The notes under the pieces are model-generated. The model had not been told where the DNA came from. It did no database searches and was given only the letters and a program-made list of their open reading frames with translations. Positions 12,875-22,689 of a stretch of 64,000 bases of DNA are shown here, one piece after another (within the stretch, counting starts at the first letter, position 1; each line of letters starts with the position of its first letter). A program made the translations under genes and the position numbers. The stretch is from Colletotrichum lupini (taxonomy: Eukaryota; Ascomycota; Sordariomycetes; Glomerellales; Glomerellaceae), in contig NC_064679.1 in assembly GCF_023278565.1 (NCBI RefSeq), positions 5,270,001 through 5,334,000 on the forward strand. Reading direction: 5' to 3'.

Positions 12875-14462
12875 ATGTTCCGTCTCCACAGGCTGTCCCA
12901 GGGTCGGACACGCACCCCTCTCCGCCTTCCATCATCACAATACCGAACAGTCATGATGGGCGCCGCAGCGCCAAAAAAGGAAGGCGATATCTCTTCCGTC
13001 TTCGTCTCTCTTTCGGGCGCCGCCCGTGAACCGCTCCCGGACCGCTTCCGTGTGCTTAAAGAGGACCTCATCGCGGGTCACGAGGATGCCGTCGCTGCGT
13101 CCTGGAACCGGCTTCTGCGTGCTTTGCGGGAGGAGAATAAAGTTATCCGGGAAAAGGGACCCGCCATCATCCCGAGCGTTGAATTCAAAGACTTGGAGGG
13201 CGATATTGAGAGGCTAAAGGGTGATATCCGCAAGCGTGGCGCCGCTGTCGTTCGTGGTGTCTTTGATGAGAAGGAGGCTAGAGGATACAAAGAGGAGGTT
13301 GAGGAATATGTCAGGAAGAACCCATCCACAAAAGGTAGGCTATCCACGTCTATGTCTATTTTCCCTGCAAATGATTTCATAACTGACCAGCTCCTCATAA
13401 AAAAAAGCTTTCCCTGCAGACAACCCTCAAGTCTACGAGCTCTACTGGTCTCACCCACAAATCAAAGCCCGCTCGCATCCCAATATGCTCAAAGCCCAGT
13501 CGACCCTCATGAGCTCCCTCTGGAACAAGTCCCCCTCGGCCGCCATCTCTCTGCAACCCGTGACCTACGCCGATCGCCTTCGCATCCGTCAGCCCGGCGA
13601 CGCAACGTTCGCCCTCGGCCCACACATTGACGGCGGGTCTGTGGAGAGATGGGAACGCGAAGGGTACGGCAAGGCCGGGACCTACGATGCCGTCTTCCGA
13701 GGCGAATGGGAGAAGTACGACCCGTGGGACGTCAGCGCCCGCGTCGAAGCTGTGCAAGACTTGTACAACGGTGCCGGCGCATGCAGCATGTTCCGCATGT
13801 TCCAGGGCTGGCTGAGCCTGAGCAACTGTGGGCCGAGGGAGGGGACCTTGTTGGTGAACCCGTTGGTGCAGCTCTCGACCGCCTACTTTCTCCTCCGGCC
13901 GTTTTTCCAGCCGCGCAAGGAAGTATCTGAGAGTGGCAGTGGGGTCGCCGCGGGAGAAGGCGAGGAGTTCTTGCGAGAGGAGAACTGGGCGTTTACGGGC
14001 GGCGAGGCGATGAGTAGCGAGCTACAAGGGGCAACACCGGGACACGGACAGGAGCTCAGTGAGGCGCTGCATCCGCATCTGCAACTTGATGGGACAATGG
14101 TTCATATCCCGCGCATCAAGCCTGGGGACTTTGTCGTTTGGCACGCGGACCAGATCCACGCCGTCGATAAGGTTCACCAGGGACAGGGAGACTCGAGTGT
14201 CATGTACATCCCCGTGTGTCCGGCGACGGATTTGAATGTCGGGTACTTGGCGAGGCAGAGGGAGGCGTTTCTTGAAGGGCTGCCAGGGCCGGATTTCCCC
14301 GGCGGAAAGGGGGAGAGCGAACACGTGGGGCGGCCTGGAGAGGATGCCATCGAGGGGGTGGAGGCGAGGCGGGCGATGGGATTGGAAAAATTGGTCGGCG
14401 CTGGAGATGGGCATGGAGAGAGGGATTTGATCCAGAGGGCGAACAAAGTCCTGGGGGTTTGA
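12875..14462 (+). CDS. DUF1479 (YbiU-like) putative 2-oxoglutarate/Fe(II) oxygenase, mitochondrial-type leader
   Basis: Exons 12875-13334 and 13420-14462 (85-base intron, CATAACTGAC branch region) give 500 residues. The first 27 residues (MFRLHRLSQGRTRTPLR and on) are Arg-rich, Ser/Thr-rich and free of acids, as in a mitochondrial presequence; a second start at MMGAAAP about 28 codons later would make a cytosolic form. The body matches DUF1479: VVRGVFDEKEA, RLRIRQPGDATFALGPHIDGG with a metal-type His222-x-Asp224 pair, and WHADQIHAVDKV with a possible third ligand (His395 or His400), then YIPVCPATDLNVGYLARQRE. DUF1479 has a cupin-like double-stranded beta-helix fold related to 2OG oxygenases, but its substrate is unknown to me. 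The gene converges with the methyltransferase gene; the coding ends lie 145 bases apart. Confidence 0.88.
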
Positions 14463-14607
14463 ACACCAAAAGAAAAGGGGTATCTGATTTGGTAGAGGTC
14501 TTGGCTCAAGTATCAAGCTAATGGGAAGAAGTGAGCATACATGTTTGACCTATCACTTGAGCCGCCGCACACGAAGATGATGCTTCCTGTCTTTTCCCTA
14601 GACCTAC

Positions 14608-15430
14608 CTATATGTCGTTTTTCTTCTTTTTCCTCCTCAGTATGAAGCCATAGTAATCAAACGCACTCTCCCCGCCAGAGAGGACATCCATGTCCATGTC
14701 CCAAAGATTATCGGCATTTAACAGCGGCCGCATGAAGTGAGGCTGTCTGTAAGTGATGTACAGAAACACCCCGTCGTCCTTGAGGGCGCGGTGGACCTCG
14801 CCGAGGTACTTGGCCGTGTTCTCACGAACGTCGACTGGAGGCGACCACGGACTCCCATGGATCATGGCGTCGAGGGTGCTCTTATCAAAAGCGATGTCGA
14901 CAGACGCAGTCGGCGCGGCATCGGGCATGTCGCGGACGTCGGCCCATTTCCACTCGATGCCGGCCAAGTTAGCGTGTCGTTGTCTCATGAGGTCGACGAC
15001 GACGGTGGAAAAGTCTAGGCAGAGCTGGTTCTTGTAACCGCGTGCCGAAAGGTTGGCGGGGATGGTCTATGGTGGAAATGGTGAGTGGTGGATCTGGGCC
15101 AGAGGTCAAACGTGTGTGAGTGTTGAGTGAAGGAGAAGTAAAGGTGGCAGCCAGGGTGAAACGTGAGCAAGTGATAAACAGGGCGAGAAAGCAAAGTGAC
15201 TTTGGAGGCGAGGGGCACAAGATACATACACTATCCCCGGATCCGAGGTGCATAATACGCGGGGAGGTGTCAGGGCGACGCTGGGAAAAGAGATGCTTCT
15301 CAAAGAAGGGCTCGAGGGCTTCGAATGTGCGGAACCATTCGTGGGTCGGATGCGAGCCATCCGACTTGGTATAACGCTGATTCCAAAACTCGGGGGTGGC
15401 CAGAGCCTCAGCCTCCCTTAGTTCTGCCAT
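14608..15430 (-). CDS. Class I SAM-dependent methyltransferase, METTL13/EEF1AKMT4-like
   Basis: Exon 1 is 15430-15230 and exon 2 is 15066-14608, with a 163-base phase-0 intron (GTATGT to ATAG); the product is 219 residues. It opens TPEFWNQRYTKSDG.HPTHEWF, the hallmark of the short METTL13/EEF1AKMT4-type methyltransferases. Motif I is IMHLGSGDS at residues about 59-67, exactly at the splice junction, followed by LCLDFS (motif II acid), WADVRDMP and FDKSTLDAMIHGSPW. Relatives methylate lysines of translation elongation factor 1A or are uncharacterised; the substrate here is inference. It ends in a very basic tail (RRKKKKND). It is a single-domain form, about one third of animal METTL13. Confidence 0.85.
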
Positions 15431-16323
15431 ACCTACGGTGCCAGATGTTACGGAAACCCGAAAGATGATAAGATTGTATCACAGTAATCGGTGATGTGAG
15501 TTGACGGCGGTGAAGGAGACATATACAAGGTGTCGGAACGAGATGAGATGGCAGGTGTACCGTGAAAACCGCCGTTCAAACTTGCGCTAGCCCGTGCACT
15601 TGACACGTTAAGCCTCTCTCAGTACAAAAACTCACTAATCTCCGCCACATTTCCAGATCTTAATTCTAAATAGAGGCACGTATTGGCCAGAAGGTGAGTA
15701 AGACAACGGGAGCACGGGCTAGCGCAAGTTTGAACGGCGTGAGTTTCTACGGTATGCGTATGCAAGATAGTAAGGGTGTCAATGAAAGTAAGAGCGACTG
15801 GTGGTGTAAGTGAGGCCTGGGTGAGATGAAACAAGACACCAGACGAGTGAGCGAGAAGATGAGAGCTGGTCGCGTCGTCGAGGAGGGGCCGAAAAAGATT
15901 GCGGCCCCGCGACGAGATGAGCGATGGTGGAGGCGGGGCACTGGCAAGCTCGAATTGAGGATTCTCATTGGTGAGCGGCCACCTTAGCTAATCAGCACAC
16001 ATGTCCTTCGCCATGGAAATGGAAATGAGGGGTTCACTCGACTCAAGAAACATAACAAAGGTATGGTAGATGAAGCTCAAGCTCATCAATTTCATCAAAT
16101 AATGATTGCACATGTGACGTGTTAAAGTGAAATAAATGCTCATAAAGCTCGTTCAATTCATCAACTTTTTTTGTTTCCCCAAGACATGCCCATTCCCAGC
16201 CCGATTCCAGAGTACCTCGAACACCATCTTGTGGCAATTCAATCATGTTTCTCTCACCTCATCATTGCCGGATTCTTCTGACATCCAGCCCTCCGAACTC
16301 ATCGAGTGGGACACCATTGCGCC
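15431..16323. other. Intergenic spacer holding a 27-bp inverted repeat
   Basis: This lies between the 5' end of the methyltransferase gene and the 3' end of the DUF1993 gene. No gene is supported. Its main feature is a perfect inverted repeat (see the repeat at 15571-15738). Confidence 0.6.
15571..15738. repeat. Perfect 27-bp inverted repeat around a 114-bp spacer
   Basis: Bases 15571-15597 are the exact reverse complement of 15712-15738. Beyond the arms the match continues imperfectly (GTACCGTGAAAACC against GTTTCTACGGTA). The arms are not low-complexity. The structure could be a small terminal-inverted-repeat element, a hairpin-forming transcript, or a regulatory site upstream of the methyltransferase gene. 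No clear target-site duplication was found. Confidence 0.8.
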
Positions 16324-16860
16324 TTACTGTTGCTGCGTGATAGGAGCCGAAAAGGGAGTGAGGTAGTCGCCCTTGCCGATCTGAACGCCCTTGGCGCGGA
16401 GGATGCCGTAGGCCGTGGAAATGTGGAAGAAGAAGTTGGGCATTCCGTAGGCGACGAGGTAGTCGCGGGCCTTGATCTGCACCTCGCCCTTGCCGAAGCC
16501 GAGGCCAAGGGGCACGAGGGCATCGGTGCGAGCCTCGAATGTCTTGGGGTCGGCGGCCTTGACGATGGTAATGGTGTGCTCGACGCGCTGGCGCAGGTCG
16601 TCGAGGCTGGCAAACTCCCTGCCCAGGGCCTCGGGCTCGGTGCCCTGAACGCGGGCGACGATCTTGATGGCGCAGTCGGCCGCGACGAAGAACTGGAAGC
16701 TGAAGGGCAGCATGTCATCCGCCAGCTTCCAGTCGAGAATCTCCTTGGCGTCAATGGACTTTTCCTTGGCGTACTCCTCGGCCTTGGTGATGATGTTAAG
16801 GAGCGAGTTGAGACCCGCAAGGAGGAGGGGGACGGAGGCGTCGTACAGAGTGTAGGCCAT
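16324..16860 (-). CDS. DUF1993 family protein
   Basis: A single uninterrupted frame of 178 residues starting MAYTLYDASVPLLLAGLNS. The order ILDWKLADDMLPFSFQF, CAIKIVARVQG, LDDLRQRVEHT, AYGMPNFFFHISTAYGILR and GVQIGKGDYL is that of DUF1993, an all-helical family with a DinB-like bundle shape and no established activity. The start at 16860 was chosen over an in-frame one 29 codons earlier because the family begins near MAYTLYD and a TATA-like box sits 110 bases upstream. It has no signal peptide or membrane helix, so it is probably cytosolic. It is complete and undamaged. Confidence 0.9.
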   Translation of the reverse strand: MAYTLYDASVPLLLAGLNSLLNIITKAEEYAKEKSIDAKEILDWKLADDMLPFSFQFFVAADCAIKIVARVQGTEPEALGREFASLDDLRQRVEHTITIVKAADPKTFEARTDALVPLGLGFGKGEVQIKARDYLVAYGMPNFFFHISTAYGILRAKGVQIGKGDYLTPFSAPITQQQ

Positions 16861-18712
16861 GTTTGCGGTTGTTGGTGGATGAATGGTAATGTTGACGATT
16901 GGTAAAGGGCTGCGTTTATGGTGCTTCAAGACTTGCAAGAATGTCAATAGATCTGTGAGGGGCCAGAAGCTTTATATGTCCTCAGCAAGCCATCCACTTG
17001 ACAGCAGAACGCAGTCCCACGAAAGAGCGGTGGAAGCATGAAGCGTTTGGAGCTGACCCAAAGCCCCTGACCTGGTGCAGGTAGCTGGTGATCGGGCGTT
17101 TCTGTCCAGTTCGACGGGCGGGTCTGCTTGACTAATGCGTCGGTGCGGGTTGGAGTGTTGTAGTACCGGGGAACTCAACACAGCAACCGTCATGGTCACA
17201 TACCAATCCCACTCTGCAGCCCTCGTATAATGCTATTGAAACTCTGGCCCATCTGCGGCCCCTTGCGTTTGTGCGTGGGCACTCGCGCGGCCCATGCCGG
17301 GGCTTGTTTCTCAGTCTTCCACCTGATAGGCAAAGTTAGCTGATGACCTGCCCCCCATCGTGAGTGGTGAACGACTTACAAGGCCGGTCTTTACCACAGT
17401 ATACGGATACCCAGGCCGAGGGGTGCTACCTTGCTTCGGAACTCGGGCCAGAGAAGTGCCATAGCGAACAGCGCAGAAAGGGCGGCGGGGCCCAGAAACG
17501 GAGCGCCCGCTGACAAATGCCTCTTCCTCGTCTCACTTTGTCAGGCTTCCCTCACCCATCCTCCGCAGTACGAAGCCCGAGTCGCGGCAGCGGGCTGCGG
17601 GGGCCGAGTGGGAGAGCCACTGGCATTCCCGTCCTTGTGCATGTGCCTCGGGGCTAGTTGCATCCGAGCTGTTGCAGATCCTTGGTTCTAGTGGCACTGA
17701 GAGTCGATGCTTAGAAATCCAAACGGTCGCAGCCTGGTAGGACAGTATCCATCAAGGTGAAAGGATTCCAGTCGACTAGATATGTTCAGTAAAGGAATGA
17801 AAAGACCGATGTAGAGATACACTTCAAGATATGGGACATACAATTACTTCACGAGCCTCAGATGGCAGATCTGATATTAATCAAGACAAGAACCAATCGG
17901 GACTTGGATGTAGACAGCGGCCCCAGAAGCTTAAATGGACGAAGACACCTCGCACTCTGCAAATGAAGAGATGGGTTCGACATTCGTCATAAAGCTATGC
18001 TATGGCGTGCTTATCAAAGAGAAGCACTCAAATCTTGTAAAGCCATCATAAAATCATGCGCGTGTGTATGTGAGTGTGTCTGTGTGGATCAACCAGGCGG
18101 GAAGTCTAAAGGTAGCCTACCTAGTATTCCCGGCAGAACCATGACACTCTTACGCTAGACCAGCAGTCAGATCCAGATTCAGCAGCAGAATAACGTTGAA
18201 CATATCTTCGAACTCGACCGAGTCGACTTGCCTTGCTTGCTAATCAGTTTCGAAAAGGCCTTACGCAAGCATTCCAAGCGGGCTAACTCTACCCCGCCAA
18301 GTCCGGCCCGGCCCGGCCCAAACGAAGCCAGGAACACAGACCAAAAGATGTGTTGTGTCTTCTCTGCAATCCTGGCGAAACATAACGACGGGTTTTGCAA
18401 AGAAAAGAACCAATCATTGACTTCACTCCATTGTCTCTCTGCCACTCCTTACTTTGTCCTTCTCGCTCGGGCTTGAGGCACTTCATCGATGTGCGCCACG
18501 GCCTGAGGTCAAGTAGTCGATCTCATTGCAACGAGGCCGCTCTTGGGCCGAATAACTTTTCCAAATGTCTGGCGTGTCTGTCAAAGAGGTCCCCCCAAAT
18601 GCGTTTCGAGCAGTAGTCTTGGGCGCTACAAGCGTTGATCCAGCGTGTATTTCTTTTCCTTTTTACTTCTTGTCGGCAGATTCCAACTTCAACTTGGACA
18701 TAGCTACAACTT
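16861..18712. other. Intergenic spacer between DUF1993 and DUF2235 genes
   Basis: The right side of the DUF1993 gene (its promoter) and the 3' flank of the DUF2235 gene. A short TG-rich run lies near 18060-18090. Open frames at 17431-17691 and 18179-18476 overlap on both strands and look random. No gene is supported. Confidence 0.55.
16970..16979 (-). promoter_or_regulatory. TATA-like box of the DUF1993 gene
   Basis: On the minus strand the sequence reads GACATATAAAGC, about 110 bases before the chosen ATG at 16860. The position is right for a TATA box with a leader of about 80 bases. Inference from sequence only. Confidence 0.45.
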
Positions 18713-20771
18713 TCAAAAATGTTTTTGCTCAGTCTCCCACTCCCGTTCCCAAATTTCGTCAATAATATCACCGCTGCCTTTGACACACTTCCAGTGCCCC
18801 ATTCCGTACTCTTTCGGTGCCACACGGCAACCTCTCCCACCTCCACCCACAATCAAGTTTCCAGGTCTATACTTTTCGTCGCGCTCCATCCGACGTATCA
18901 CGCTTCCATGAATTCTGACTTTGTCCGGAACGTCCCGGACTTCTCCCCTTGGCAGTGGCCACCTGATTGGTTTCCAACTGCCATCTGGCCTAAGATCGAG
19001 TCTTCTAAAGGGGAGATACTCCATCACCCGCCACATGAAGACACTGGCACGATGCATGCCACATTTGAAGTCAAGCGAGTCGTGTATCTTGGCTTCGTGG
19101 GCTGTCTGCATCATCACGTTGAATGACAAGGCCGTGCAGGTGTGCGTTGATGTGCCCGAGTTTGCCGCGTTTTCTGTCGCGGAAGCGGTGGGCGATGGGG
19201 GCTGGAAGTCGATAGTAGGGGAAGGCGCATCGACGTGAATTTCCGGCACTGCGATGGCTCCGTTCGGCATAGTAGCCGTCGACTGTCTTGCAGTTCGCGT
19301 GTCTTCTCCGGCTACTGATTCAACACAGCCGAGGTACTCGAGCTGGTCGAGATCAAATGTCAACCCTGCTCGCATGGCTTCTCTCACCATCCACACGAGG
19401 GGTATGTGACTGGCATTCTTTTGGCCAGGAACGGCGTCCCATCCTCCGCCTATATCGCCATGCCCTCCGGAGAACCATACCTCATCAACGTCCTGGTCAG
19501 CTTCGTCGTCATCCGAGTCGTAGGTGAGATCTTCCATGGGTGGCTTGGAGTTGATAGACGAGGCATCGTGATCCGTATACGCGTTGCCTGTTCGTTCGGT
19601 TGCCCTAGATCTGGACCTGGAGCGACTACGGAAAGGAGCCGGATGATCTGCATCTTCCTCTTGTGGATGCACTCGGCGCCTACCACGGTCTTCTTTCGCC
19701 ACAGCGTCGTCAGGTGCAAGTGTTGATCGCCGACCTGGACGATACTTTTCTTGGAACTCCTGCACTTTTTCGTTCAAAGGGTGATGGTGCTCCATCAAGC
19801 GCTTGGCTGCAGTTCTCCTCCGAGACTTCTTGGGCTCTTGATAAATGAGATCTTGGCGAAATTTGGCACGTCGTTCATCAATACTGACAGCATGCCTGAT
19901 GACTTTCGCAGAGCTTCGCGCAGTGTACGGGAACTTGCTCCGCTGCATCCATGCCGTTTCGAAGCGCGGCACGCTGTTCACGGTGTCGAACAATCCCAAA
20001 AAGCGGATTCGTCTTATCGGTCGCGAGAATGTTTCTCTGAAGCCTTTGAGAAACTCATACATCTTCTCTCTGTCTTCTTTGCCCTCCGGTGTTGAGTTCG
20101 TTCTTCTGCATTGCCATTGTGAGAATGAGTTCCACGCGAAAGCGACCATTTCCTCGTTGCCATGGGCAAGTAGACCAACAAAGTCCAACATCTCAGCCAG
20201 GAACCTAGCAACATAGGCACCTCGAGAGAAGCCAAACATGTAAATGTCGTCTCCTGGCGAGTAGTACCTCATCAAGAATCTGTAGCCGCCCACAACGTGC
20301 TGGTCAAATGACGAGCCGACTGCAGAGTCCTTGGCCATCTGGTACCAGGACTTGCATTTGGCTCTGAAACCATTGTGCGTTAAATTTTCTGAGACAACAT
20401 ATGTCCCTATGCCGGCTGTAGGAATACGTATCCTTAGTGACATGAAGTGTAAATGCAAAGGTGGCAGCACTCACGTTGATAGTAGTGGTCTATAACCTCT
20501 GTCAGCCTCGCCATCCCGAAGACGATTAAATGAATGATGTTCAAATCTCACATTGATCATTTGCGTTGCTATCGAGCATGCGGAAAATTTTGAGAATATT
20601 GCTGTCGCTGTCATCTCCACGAAACTTATTACCGGTACCGTCGAAGCATAGGATCAACTTTCTACGGCCACCACCGTGCGAGCCTCCCCTACAAGTTCCG
20701 TTGGCACATTGGCCACTTATATCTGGTTGATGTCGACTGTTCCTTGAGGGATCGCGCAAGTAAGCCTGCAT
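18713..20771 (-). CDS. DUF2235 alpha/beta hydrolase (Tle1-like lipase fold)
   Basis: Exons 20771-20552, 20489-20475 and 20415-18713 join to 645 residues. The middle exon has only 15 bases, but splicing rebuilds the family motif YYQPGIGTY, which is strong support. The DUF2235 signature is complete: [12 protein letters not shown] (about 38-50), nucleophile elbow GFSRG with Ser142, LGLFDTV, and [10 protein letters not shown] with His397. An Arg/Ser-rich acidic insert (about residues 280-380, with RSRSRSRSR) separates the last two motifs, a common trait of fungal members. Relatives in bacteria are phospholipase effectors; fungal members are uncharacterised and lipid hydrolysis is inference. The first in-frame ATG after the upstream stop is at 20771. 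It is divergent from the Ppo gene. Confidence 0.88.
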
Positions 20772-22689
20772 TGTTAGATAGGGAGAAAAAAACGCAAGAT
20801 GAAGGAAGACTTTGTCCGAAACGTAACGAGAGTCTAATGCTCCTGGTAGGTGTTGGATCAAGGTTGTCCTTAGTGTTGGCGAATATCAAATGTCATATAC
20901 AACCATCTATGCCACAGAAACCTTGGCACGACGACTAAGATTGAGACATTTTGTAGCCCGTTACGTATGGACTGAATGACAATGTTTACCCAGGAAATCT
21001 GTCTGTTTCTGACTAACGACCAGCGTGAGGTGCAAGCGGATGATTCGGACCTGATCTGCGTAACCAAGCCGAACTTGGAACTCTGTTCCACTCACGCGGC
21101 TAGACAACATGCCGAATTAGTAGATTGGTATGCCGATTCATATGCCCTACTTTGGTCAAAATTTCTCAACCTCGCAAGTCGGCGAATCAGCAAGAAAATT
21201 CAGCAGAGCAGGTCCGGCATCGGCTGCAGTCTCTAAGGGTCACCCAGCTTCTGCCTCATGAGATCAGCTTGAGACAGGTCTAACACTCGTGCTCAAAAGA
21301 GAGAAGACAATAATGAAATACGGCAAGCTCGGACAGATACTTGAGGCTTGCCAAGGGGGAGTTCCTGGAGTAGAGTGAGACATAGCCGATTTCCATATCT
21401 GGATAGTAAGGGAGATATGTTTCGACCTTGGCAGTCCTCGAGATATGACACCAGAAGCGGAAAGTGAAATCACGAATTACGCCCTTGTTTCGGACGCGGT
21501 TGTTCCGAGACCTGCTTAGACGCCCCATTGCCCAACTGCATATGCCTACGTGTTGCCAAATCCCTGGGGAAACATGTGGGTATGCGATAAGGCGCGAGAC
21601 ATGAGTGCGCCGAGTCTCACAAACTGTTCTGGCATCCCGTGCAAGACAGTCAAGGCAGTCCATGTGAGTAGCTAAAGCACCTAAGGATAGGATCGACTCG
21701 ATATTGATGGCGCATAACAACTATTGCCTGATCCGCAAGTAAATCATTACTGAGACACAGCCGATCGTTCGTAAATCTCTTTTAAAGTTCACTTTCCCAC
21801 CATCATTTTGCGCCAAGGAACTCAAGTTTACATATCTAGATAGCCAGCACGCCACTCACATGCCAATCCGTCCAACGATGCTCCCTCGAACGAGCGGCTA
21901 CTTGCAACTGCTTGCATACCAGCAAAGTTCGAAGTCACAATGCCTGTCGCACAGCATACACGAACACCATTCATGTCTGGTTGAGCACACGTGAAACGTT
22001 CTCAGGTGATGTGGGAGTTGCAGTTGCCTAGGCAGCTACCACAAAGCATCCAAACACCAGTAGCTTCCTCAAATGAGAAAGAGAGGTCGGACGCGGATTA
22101 TCGTGGACGTTGTATAACATCACACCCGGTCGTTTCTCCGCCCCGCTTTCGTTGAAGGATTACCCACGTAGCGGCACACCGGTTCCCAAATGCACGTCTC
22201 ACGATACTAAACTAGCGCATTGGAGAATGCCGTAAGGGAATGGGCGGCAGCCAGGTCGATCGCTTTCTCTAACGCTGACTATACCCTACTGAGCATTCTA
22301 GTACCTATGAAAGTCACACGAACGGAGCTTTGGCGGACGGTTGCAGCTGCTTATTTCACTGATCTACCGTAGGTGTAACGCTACCAGCCCGGGGCCTTTC
22401 AAGTGGAACATGGTCTTAGACATTATCTGAGACTGTTTGAGACAATCGCAGGGTATCTATCACACCTGGTATTTGTGCTCATTATTCACTCTCCACCAAG
22501 ACGTTGCTGAGAAAGTAACAATGCCCATTGGCTCGAGCAATGGATGCGAGATGTCAGCGTGGGCAGTTGCACTCTGTATGGTAGAAGCGCAAGGTATAAT
22601 AATTGGGTGTGGTTTCCTTGGTTTTCTTACGGAAAGTTTTCCCGATCGTGATTATCCCTTCCCAACTATTTCTCTTAGTTGCCTACCTC
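20772..22689. other. Divergent promoter region between DUF2235 and Ppo genes
   Basis: A 1.9-kb stretch between two genes transcribed away from each other. The longest open frame (21280-21720, minus) resembles no family I know and has poor codon quality. TATAATAA near 22593 could serve the Ppo gene. No repeat or RNA gene is visible. Confidence 0.5.

Noticed and set aside
21280..21720. 146-codon minus-strand frame in the DUF2235-Ppo spacer
   Set aside because: No recognisable family, unusual composition and no supporting splice or promoter context.
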